Below are positions 7,450 to 11,527 of a stretch of DNA of 11,666 bases, in pieces (position 1 is the stretch's first letter; every line of letters begins with the position of its first letter). The DNA lies in NCBI GenBank assembly GCA_016204905.1, contig JACQJU010000018.1, positions 1 to 11,666 on the forward strand. Direction: 5' to 3'. The notes beneath the pieces were generated by a model, which ran no database searches, was not told the origin of the DNA, and saw only the letters and a list, made by a program, of their open reading frames with translations. This DNA comes from Candidatus Gottesmanbacteria bacterium. GTDB lineage: Bacteria; Patescibacteriota; Microgenomatia; 2-02-FULL-39-11. A program made the position numbers and the translations under genes.

Positions 7450-7499
7450 TATGAGAGTAAGACTCTCCTTCGACAAGCTCAGGATCGTCAACTCTCACA
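7450..7499 (-). repeat. Post-terminator hairpin B with inserted dispersed repeat
   Basis: Minus-strand RNA stem UGUGAGAGU with ACUCUCAUA (8 Watson-Crick pairs and one G-U) follows the second attenuator terminator directly. Its loop holds CCTGAGCTTGTCGAAGG (7467-7483), a repeat widespread in patescibacterial genomes. The counterpart at 9113-9150 has UGUGGGAGU with ACUCCCACA, so a G-C pair replaces A-U, which supports a selected RNA stem. Confidence 0.75.
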
Positions 7500-7500
7500 T

Positions 7501-7526
7501 AAAAAAACCCCTCGCTTGGAGGGGTT
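7501..7526 (-). terminator. Rho-independent terminator of attenuator B
   Basis: Minus-strand AACCCCTC-CAAGC-GAGGGGTT, an 8-bp stem running into seven T. It lies 22 bases after the second leader-peptide stop and before lysW, so lysWXYZJ and all later genes must be read through it. The competing pairing is with GGAGGG at 7565-7570. Confidence 0.9.
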
Positions 7527-7570
7527 GCTTAATGAATATATTTTTAAATCACCGTAGCAAACTGCCCTCC
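7501..7570 (-). promoter_or_regulatory. Transcription attenuator B (lysW operon)
   Basis: GGAGGG at 7565-7570, within the last codons of leader B, can pair with CCCTCC at 7518-7523, the 5' arm of the terminator, and so prevent termination. A ribosome stalled at the Lys/Arg codons leaves GGAGGG free; one that reaches the stop would cover it. This is classical leader-peptide geometry, inferred from sequence only. Confidence 0.65.
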
Positions 7571-7626
7571 TCTTGACGGGTTCGTTTGGCGGGTTTTCGA
7601 GTATCTTGGGTCAAAATATTAGCCAT
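7549..7626 (-). CDS. Leader peptide B (25 residues) ahead of lysW
   Basis: Short ORF starting MANILTQDTRKPAK, with R10, K11, K14, R15 and R17 clustered, ending TGA. It aligns without gaps to leader A (9201-9275) from Met1 to Gly21, sharing Met1, Lys11, Lys14, Thr16 and Gly21. The shared third-position bases and the shared place of the antiterminator sequence suggest common descent. Its codons GAG-GAG-GGC contain the antiterminator arm. A TTGACA promoter ends 8 bases before the ATG, so the RNA would be leaderless; no Shine-Dalgarno is visible. The mixed Lys and Arg codons leave open whether lysine alone, or also arginine, is sensed. Not homologous to any named leader peptide I recognise. Confidence 0.65.
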   Translation of the reverse strand: MANILTQDTRKPAKRTRQEEGSLLR

Positions 7627-7634
7627 ATGTGTTA

Positions 7635-7663
7635 TTTTTATCAGACAGATGTATGATTGTCAA
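7635..7663 (-). promoter_or_regulatory. Promoter for leader B and lysW operon
   Basis: Perfect TTGACA (7663-7658), 17-base spacer, TAAAAA (4 of 6 matches to TATAAT). It overlaps the 3' end of the homocitrate synthase-like gene. Predicted start is within about 2 bases of the leader-peptide ATG. Read-through from the upstream gene may add to expression. Confidence 0.55.
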
Positions 7664-9068
7664 GAAATGGATGTTGATAGATAGTGGTATTTTCTGCTAA
7701 GCTCTCTGAAAAATGAAGCTTAATATAATCATGCAGTATAGAAAGATCCGGAATATCGTTCTCTAACCACTGTTCTGGTATACCAAAACTTTCAGCTTTA
7801 TCTAAGATGTATTGGGGCATCATGGCGGCTAGATAAGCAAGTCCAATGGTATAACCGTGTGGTTGATTGCCTTTTTGAGCGGCTAGTTCTCTACCGATTA
7901 GAGAAACTGCCTGTAGCACATCGTCTGGGCTCTTTTCTATCTTAAGGACATTTTCTTGCACCCAGGCAAAATTATTCTTACCCATGATGCTATATGTACC
8001 AGGTGCTGGTAGGTTTTCCATCGTTCCATTTTGACTATTACCATAGTTGCCCATTTTTATGGTATGCACTCCGGCCACGTGAGTATGTAAAGCCTCTTGA
8101 TATAATCTTAGCGCCTCTTCAATATCTATAGTTCGTTTCTCCAGCCAGGTTGAACCACCAACTATATTGTTAAAATCTTTGGGTATACTTCTGCCTGGTA
8201 GTACCTCTCCTAGCTCAGAAAATCTCGGTCTTGTCCCATTTCTTTCACCCGGATAAAAATCAGGAACCGTTTCAACCACAACAGGAATATCTTTTTCTCT
8301 AGCAAGTTCTACAATTTTTTTGGCGTTTGCCAAGGCTTGCTGATTGTCATCATGTAAATGCACAAAAAAGATCAACCCTGCTTGTTTTATCTTATCACCA
8401 AGATCTGTAAATACTTTCTTGTACCAGTCTGAATCAACAACTCCATTGGTATCTGGTAAACCAAGCGCCGTAATTACTTTGGCTCCTAACTCTGTATTTA
8501 TTTCCTTAATCCCATCAACAAACTTCCCAATTTCTTCTGGAGGAGTATCAGTAGCATGCTCTAGGCTAGCTCGAAGATGCACAACCCCATTGTCACGAGC
8601 AATTTCAGCAATATCTTTTAACTCTACTTTTAACTCTTCTACTGTTCTTGCGCTCGAACCACCATTTTCTGAGGAATTACCATACAAATGTATTGCACGC
8701 GCTCCTGCTTGGATGGCTAATCTTGCGTCTATCTTTTTCATACGAGTATGAACTGGAACTCGATGAGCTACTTTTCTCTCACCATCATCGGCATAACTAA
8801 GAAGCCTGTGCACCAGATGAGCAGCAGAAGGAGAAGATATGGGGGTGGGCAGTTCTACGAAATAATCTTCACGCTCTTTTAGATCATCGATTATCTTCAT
8901 GGTCTGATTTTCAATAATTTGGCACGGAGGAGCCAGATGAACATCAAGCATCCTGCCATGCAAAGAATCACGTGGAGGTGTCTGAATAGCCTCTCGTAGA
9001 CCTACTAAAAATGTATCTGGGAGTTGTTGCTGTTCTGTCTCTAACATATTTATCCTATTTATCCGCAT
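7641..9068 (-). CDS. Divergent homocitrate synthase-like DRE-TIM enzyme
   Basis: Predicted to condense acetyl-CoA with 2-oxoglutarate, the entry step of the aminoadipate lysine pathway. It aligns in order with Thermus homocitrate synthase: LRE (24-26; homocitrate synthases have LRE where isopropylmalate synthases have LRD), TPISSP (75-80), GLPDTNG (203-209), metal-binding HLHDDNQQALANA (237-249; His237, His239), GERNG (274-278) and HVAGVH (330-335). It is unusual in having LVGLREAIQT instead of STLREGEQF and HDD instead of HND, so the exact substrate is unsure. Met8 (9047) is an alternative start, with AGGA five bases upstream, giving 468 residues; Met1 has no such site. Preceded by a Lys-codon attenuator and followed by lysW. 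A related 2-isopropylmalate or citramalate synthase role is the main alternative. Confidence 0.82.
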   Translation of the reverse strand: MRINRINMLETEQQQLPDTFLVGLREAIQTPPRDSLHGRMLDVHLAPPCQIIENQTMKIIDDLKEREDYFVELPTPISSPSAAHLVHRLLSYADDGERKVAHRVPVHTRMKKIDARLAIQAGARAIHLYGNSSENGGSSARTVEELKVELKDIAEIARDNGVVHLRASLEHATDTPPEEIGKFVDGIKEINTELGAKVITALGLPDTNGVVDSDWYKKVFTDLGDKIKQAGLIFFVHLHDDNQQALANAKKIVELAREKDIPVVVETVPDFYPGERNGTRPRFSELGEVLPGRSIPKDFNNIVGGSTWLEKRTIDIEEALRLYQEALHTHVAGVHTIKMGNYGNSQNGTMENLPAPGTYSIMGKNNFAWVQENVLKIEKSPDDVLQAVSLIGRELAAQKGNQPHGYTIGLAYLAAMMPQYILDKAESFGIPEQWLENDIPDLSILHDYIKLHFSESLAENTTIYQHPFLDNHTSV

Positions 9069-9083
9069 CTGTATAAATGGATA

Positions 9084-9105
9084 AAAATTTTCTGCTGAAA
9101 ATTTT
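9084..9105. repeat. AT-rich inverted repeat before the homocitrate synthase-like gene
   Basis: On the minus strand, AAAATTTTC and GAAAATTTT flank a 4-base loop; the stem is perfect and is followed by TTTTT. It lies between attenuator A and the start codon and may shape the 5' UTR or act as a weak pause site. Purpose unknown. Confidence 0.6.
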
Positions 9106-9112
9106 CACCATA

Positions 9113-9150
9113 TGTGGGAGTAAAACTCACTTTGTTCGTTAACTCCCACA
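9113..9150 (-). repeat. Post-terminator hairpin A
   Basis: Minus-strand TGTGGGAGT and ACTCCCACA form a perfect 9-bp stem that begins at the last T of the attenuator terminator. The same position in module B carries a variant with compensating changes (7450-7499). It would form the 5' end region of read-through mRNA, perhaps protecting it after processing (inference). Confidence 0.75.
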
Positions 9151-9174
9151 AAAAAACCCCTCTTTTGGAGGGGT
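9150..9174 (-). terminator. Rho-independent terminator of attenuator A
   Basis: Minus-strand ACCCCTC-CAAAA-GAGGGGT, a 7-bp stem with seven T. It also stands downstream of greA and would end greA transcripts. It starts 26 bases after the leader A stop. Confidence 0.9.
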
Positions 9175-9220
9175 GCGGCTTTTTGTAAAAATTTTTTATT
9201 TCACGCGGAAATCCCCCTCC
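9150..9220 (-). promoter_or_regulatory. Transcription attenuator A (homocitrate synthase-like gene)
   Basis: GGAGGGG (9220-9214) can pair perfectly with CCCCTCC (9173-9167), which includes the 5' terminator arm, giving a 7-bp antiterminator. GGAGGGG starts 13 bases after the last Lys codon and ends 10 bases before the TGA of leader A. A ribosome stalled on Lys codons should leave it free, while one at the stop should mask it and allow termination. The mechanism is inferred; the alternative pairings are seen directly. Confidence 0.72.
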
Positions 9221-9275
9221 TTAGATGGGTTTGTTTTTTGCTTTTGTTTACTAAATTTTGGGATAAATGACTCAT
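9201..9275 (-). CDS. Lysine-codon leader peptide A (24 residues)
   Basis: ORF starting MSHLSQNLVNKSKKQ and ending GISA, stop TGA. Lys11, Lys13 and Lys14 (AAA AGC AAA AAA) are clustered just upstream of the antiterminator sequence, as in amino-acid-sensing leader peptides of other bacteria. The promoter -10 ends 12 bases before the ATG, so the transcript start is only about 5 bases upstream and there is no Shine-Dalgarno: a nearly leaderless message. It aligns without gaps to leader B through residue 21. The paired architecture and the lysine-pathway gene downstream raise confidence in a peptide too short to stand alone. Confidence 0.7.
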   Translation of the reverse strand: MSHLSQNLVNKSKKQTHLRRGISA

Positions 9276-9287
9276 ACGAATCTGCTT

Positions 9288-9316
9288 ATAATATATCTTA
9301 TAGCCTGTAATGTCAA
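9288..9316 (-). promoter_or_regulatory. Promoter for leader A and the homocitrate synthase-like gene
   Basis: TTGACA (9316-9311), 17-base spacer, TATTAT (9293-9288). It lies just past the greA stop codon and points away from greA's end in the same direction. It fits a housekeeping sigma-70-type site. Confidence 0.75.
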
Positions 9317-9328
9317 TATTTGGTTACT

Positions 9329-9793
9329 CTACTCTATAGATAGGATCTTATAGAGTACTTTTCCTACAGGTGCTTGTACCTCTACTTTTTCGCCTACTTT
9401 TCGACCAATTAGGGCTTTGCCGATAGGAGAAGAATGGGATATCTTTTTCTGCATAGGATCGGCTTCCCACTCGCCTACTATGGTGAAGACTTCTTTTTTA
9501 CCGTCGATATGTAGTGTGACTTTGCAACCAACATCAACTTTGGATTTAGAGTGATAAGAAACCACTTTGGCATCATGCAAGACAGCCTCTAGTTCGGCTA
9601 TTCTACCATCAATAAAAGATAAATCTTGTTTGGCTGAAGTATATTCACTATTTTCTGCCAAATCTCCCTGGCTGCGGGCCGCGGCTAAGCGATCGACCAT
9701 TTCGGGTCTTTTTTTGTTTAGCAGATCATCATATTCTTTCTTCAGTTCGGCTAAACCATCTCTGGTGACTAATATTTTTTGGGTATCGTTCAT
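9329..9793 (-). CDS. greA: Transcription elongation factor GreA
   Basis: Binds RNA polymerase in the secondary channel and stimulates cleavage of backtracked transcripts. At 154 residues it has the family's length. The N-terminal coiled coil spans about 8-78 and carries the tip motif DLAENSEYTSAKQD (44-57) with the acidic residues (Asp44, Glu47) used for cleavage. The C-terminal FKBP-like domain includes SPIGKALIGRKVGEKVEV. It has its own promoter at 9867-9895, leaving a 5' UTR of about 67 bases without an evident Shine-Dalgarno. An in-frame stop upstream rules out a longer product. It is transcribed in the same direction as the lysine locus but separated from it by promoter A and terminator A. 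Confidence 0.97.
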   Translation of the reverse strand: MNDTQKILVTRDGLAELKKEYDDLLNKKRPEMVDRLAAARSQGDLAENSEYTSAKQDLSFIDGRIAELEAVLHDAKVVSYHSKSKVDVGCKVTLHIDGKKEVFTIVGEWEADPMQKKISHSSPIGKALIGRKVGEKVEVQAPVGKVLYKILSIE

Positions 9794-9866
9794 ATTAACA
9801 AAAAACCCATCAAGATCAAATTATTAGAGAAGGGAAATATCTTGTGGGCGCTTATAAGCTCAAATA

Positions 9867-9895
9867 AATATACTATTTAGGGCTTCGCTTGTCAA
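9867..9895 (-). promoter_or_regulatory. greA promoter
   Basis: TTGACA (9895-9890), 17-base spacer, TATATT (9872-9867), with a predicted start near 9860. It faces away from the tRNA promoter on the other strand, which begins 22 bases further on. Confidence 0.75.
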
Positions 9896-9916
9896 TAACC
9901 TATAGGAGTGATAGAA

Positions 9917-9947
9917 TTGAAAATGTTCCAATGGGCAATGATACAAT
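9917..9947 (+). promoter_or_regulatory. tRNA-Glu promoter
   Basis: Extended -10 TGATACAAT (TACAAT at 9942-9947) with a weak TTGAAA at 9917-9922, 19 bases away. The TG extension can make up for the poor -35 spacing. Predicted start is about 4 bases before the mature tRNA. Confidence 0.5.
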
Positions 9948-9957
9948 GAAAGGTAAT

Positions 9958-10031
9958 GCCGCCATCGTCTAGTGGCCCAGGACGGTACCTTCTCAAGGTA
10001 CAAATCGGGGGTTCGAATCCCCCTGGCGGTA
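9958..10031 (+). tRNA. tRNA-Glu (anticodon CTC)
   Basis: Full cloverleaf. The acceptor GCCGCCA pairs with TGGCGGT (one G-U at 1-72). The D-arm region GTCTAGTGGCCCAGGAC is typical of tRNA-Glu. The anticodon stem GTACC/GGTAC has loop TTCTCAA, anticodon CTC at 9992-9994. The T-arm is GGGGG-TTCGAAT-CCCCC and the discriminator base is A10031. The 3' CCA is not encoded and must be added. It reads GAG codons; a TTC-anticodon partner would be expected elsewhere. Confidence 0.96.
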
Positions 10032-10044
10032 CTTTTAAGATTCT

Positions 10045-10164
10045 TTATATAATACCCTTTAATACTAACCATAGAATAAATAATCCTACTACCGATATTC
10101 TAAGATTAAATATTAGACCTAATACTATTAATATAATAGCTATCCATTCAGTTGCATTAATCAT
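10045..10164 (-). CDS. Small two-helix membrane protein, 39 residues, unknown function
   Basis: ATG to TAA in frame, beginning MINATEWIAIILIVLGL and ending LWLVLKGII. Two hydrophobic stretches, about residues 7-19 and 24-37, are joined by a short polar turn, N20-L21-R22, which suggests a hairpin in the cytoplasmic membrane. An AAGGGG purine run lies about 10 bases before the ATG, and a perfect TATAAT is at 10206-10201 with no clear -35. Its 3' end lies 14 bases from the tRNA on the opposite strand. The composition is strongly hydrophobic, though AT-rich DNA can produce such runs by chance. No family recognised; holin- or toxin-like small proteins are possible but nothing specific supports that. 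Confidence 0.5.
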   Translation of the reverse strand: MINATEWIAIILIVLGLIFNLRISVVGLFILWLVLKGII

Positions 10165-10557
10165 TTCATTCTTTCCCCTTTACTAAACTTAGAATGTAAC
10201 ATTATACAACTACGCTCGAACGTATTTTATATATAATTCCTAATTATTGCAAATCATAACTGTAGCAAGAAAAAGTCCGTAAAAAATCGCGAGTGATTTT
10301 TCAGGGGTATTCTTGACGAAGAAAGTTCGAGCGATATTGTAAATAGTTACCATAATCCGACTTACGAAATATAGCAAATTACGAATAATGAGGCTAAAAG
10401 AGAACCGTCCCCTAATATTTGCTGACGATATTGAACCGATGTACCTGTTGCTCTTATCTCATAAACTACCAGTTCGAATTTGGTACGGGCTGCAAAATCT
10501 CTAAATTTGGCCTATTGCAACAATAAATCCTAGTACAACCGTCCCCTATTTTTTTAT
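10165..10557. other. Gene-poor stretch between the small membrane protein and the PIN toxin
   Basis: No convincing gene. It holds a TATAAT (10201-10206, minus) and a near-palindrome TACGCTCGAACGTA (10211-10224) that may be an operator for the membrane protein gene. There is an AT-rich hairpin (AAAAATC/GATTTTT) near 10280-10301 and a plus-strand promoter-like pair TTGACG (10313-10318)/TATTGT (10335-10340). The left 44-bp direct repeat (10358-10401) follows, and the motif AACCGTCCCCTA occurs twice. A 38-codon plus-strand ORF (10388-10504, starting MRLKENRPLIF) begins inside the direct repeat; I do not regard it as proven. Confidence 0.6.
10358..10401. repeat. 44-bp direct repeat, left copy
   Basis: Matches 11357-11400 at 38 of 44 positions without gaps; the core ACGAATAATGAGG is identical. 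The two copies enclose the toxin-antitoxin pair, about 1 kb apart. Each contains an ATG beginning the codons for MRLK, after which the sequences diverge completely. Confidence 0.85.
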
Positions 10558-10974
10558 TTAATTTTGTAATTTGACCTCTATGATAAATTCCGCCGCTGTG
10601 AGAATCCTTGCTTTACCAAATCTTTTGAGAGGTAAAATATGTCTTTTATCGCCGGAGATAATTAAATCTGCCTTTATCCACTTAGCAACTTCTAATACCC
10701 TATTATCTGTTGGGTCTATTTTGATTTTATTTACTTTTTCGAGAGGTTTAATTATTTTGGCAAATCGGGAAATTCCAACTATAACATCTTTTATATCTTC
10801 ATCATTCCACTGAAATTTTTTGTGCAATTTTTCGGATAATTCTAAAAGTAATTCCTTTGAGGTAAAAAGTTCTATTCTTCCTTCTTTTGCTATCTCTAGA
10901 CAGATTCGCGGATTTCCCCCAAAAATTATAGCGGAAATAAAAATATTAGTATCAAAAACTACTTTAGGGAGCAT
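10558..10974 (-). CDS. PIN-family ribonuclease toxin
   Basis: 138-residue PIN domain of the 'putative toxin component, PIN family' group. The first acidic residue is Asp8 in FDTNIFISA (7-15). Other likely metal ligands are Glu45 in ELLLEL, Asp90 in DPTDNRVLEVA and Asp109 in LIISGDKRHIL. The fold is expected to cut RNA with bound magnesium or manganese. Its start overlaps the end of the ribbon-helix-helix gene by 11 bases, typical of antitoxin-first pairs, so it is translated by coupling. The acidic set appears complete, so it may be active. RNA target unknown. Confidence 0.9.
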   Translation of the reverse strand: MLPKVVFDTNIFISAIIFGGNPRICLEIAKEGRIELFTSKELLLELSEKLHKKFQWNDEDIKDVIVGISRFAKIIKPLEKVNKIKIDPTDNRVLEVAKWIKADLIISGDKRHILPLKRFGKARILTAAEFIIEVKLQN

Positions 10975-11206
10975 GAAGGATACGGTCTATATCATCTTCA
11001 GAAGTAATTTTAAATTTTTTGGCTGTTTCCTGTCCTTTTTTGTATATCTTCTCCCATCTTTGGTTTTCTGTCTCTTTTTCAATAAGCGCGGCGATCACGG
11101 CACTCCTTGTCTGGCCACGAAATTTCCGAATCGTGTCTAATTTTCGGGCAATACTTTTTTGTAGAGATATAGAGACTACCTGTGTATTTCTTGGAATGGC
11201 TGTCAT
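10964..11206 (-). CDS. Ribbon-helix-helix antitoxin
   Basis: 80 residues starting MTAIPRNTQVV. The N-terminal strand VVSISL (10-15) and two helices (IARKLDTIRKF, RSAVIAALIEKE) form a CopG/RHH DNA-binding domain. The acidic tail TSEDDIDRIL is a likely toxin-binding segment. It would neutralise the PIN toxin and repress its own promoter, by analogy with similar pairs. I chose ATG at 11206 over a TTG four codons earlier because the TTG lies within the promoter -10 hexamer. From ATG the mRNA would be leaderless. Confidence 0.85.
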   Translation of the reverse strand: MTAIPRNTQVVSISLQKSIARKLDTIRKFRGQTRSAVIAALIEKETENQRWEKIYKKGQETAKKFKITSEDDIDRILHAP

Positions 11207-11214
11207 ACAGTGTA

Positions 11215-11243
11215 ACAATACAAAATTATAATTACTTTGTCAA
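11215..11243 (-). promoter_or_regulatory. Toxin-antitoxin promoter
   Basis: TTGACA (11243-11238), 17-base spacer, TATTGT (11220-11215). The -10 ends 8 bases before the antitoxin ATG, so transcription should start at or within 2 bases of it. Autorepression by the antitoxin is expected but no clear operator repeat is visible. Confidence 0.7.
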
Positions 11244-11307
11244 TATGAGAGAGTTCTTACAAATACACCGGTGTCTAGCTATTACGCCCTGGGTGGTGTG
11301 ACTAAAA

Positions 11308-11345
11308 ACCCAATAAACTCACGCTATAGCGGGATTTTATTGGGT
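11308..11345 (-). terminator. Hairpin, probable minus-strand terminator upstream of the toxin-antitoxin pair
   Basis: ACCCAATAAA and TTTATTGGGT form a 10-bp stem around an 18-base loop that itself contains the palindrome CGCTATAGCG. Read on the minus strand, five T (one within the stem) follow. It would stop transcripts arriving from the Bro-N fragment before the antitoxin promoter. Confidence 0.55.
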
Positions 11346-11356
11346 CATCGGAAAAT

Positions 11357-11400
11357 CGACTTAAGAATTATAAAAAAATACGAATAATGAGGTTAAAAGA
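11357..11400. repeat. 44-bp direct repeat, right copy
   Basis: Partner of 10358-10401. Beyond it a 19-codon plus-strand frame (11387-11446, MRLKDLWGTESHPEPSSNY) starts at the same ATG as in the left copy. The wider stretch 11207-11507 holds only this repeat, the terminator hairpin, a palindrome and a tandem repeat; no gene is convincing. Confidence 0.85.
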
Positions 11401-11468
11401 CCTGTGGGGAACTGAGTCGCATCCAGAGCCGTCATCTAATTATTAAAATCAAAGATCAGGTGCCAAGC

Positions 11469-11488
11469 CCTGCCTGCCGGCAGGCAGG
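11469..11488. repeat. Perfect 20-bp GC-rich palindrome
   Basis: CCTGCCTGCC followed directly by its reverse complement. Such CCTGCCGGCAGG palindromes are dispersed in patescibacterial genomes; the insert in structured repeat copy 2 (5137-5157) resembles it. Confidence 0.85.
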
Positions 11489-11499
11489 TAATCCACATT

Positions 11500-11527
11500 A
11501 AAGGTGGTTATACAAAGGTGGTTATAC
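11500..11527. repeat. Tandem duplication of a 14-bp unit
   Basis: AAAGGTGGTTATAC occurs twice in direct succession. The stop codon of the Bro-N fragment lies in the first unit, so the duplication may mark the truncation junction. Confidence 0.9.

Noticed and set aside
7307..7498. 64-codon N-terminal extension of lysW in the same open frame
   Set aside because: It translates palindromic repeats, whereas the start at 7306 has a perfect Shine-Dalgarno and gives the normal LysW length.
9150..9280. T-box or lysine riboswitch upstream of the homocitrate synthase-like gene
   Set aside because: The T-box antiterminator consensus and the conserved lysine-riboswitch core are absent, and the UTR is short. 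A Lys-codon ORF with competing hairpins explains the sequence better.
9860..10072. 70-codon minus-strand ORF containing ARGIRTPDL
   Set aside because: It is antisense to the tRNA-Glu gene; such peptides are a common artefact of translating tRNA T-arms.
10468..10484. tRNA-like T-arm ACCAG-TTCGAAT-TTGGT
   Set aside because: The preceding sequence gives no matching acceptor strand and no paired anticodon stem, so it is not a tRNA gene; at most a relic.
10356..10510. Minus-strand open frame of about 48 codons reading protein-like (ARTKFELVVYEIRATG)
   Set aside because: It has no start codon in frame, stops at both ends, and runs across the direct repeat; too little to call a gene.
11207..11218. 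TTG start for the antitoxin four codons upstream
   Set aside because: It lies in the -10 hexamer of the promoter, so it could not be in the mRNA; ATG at 11206 fits the family length.
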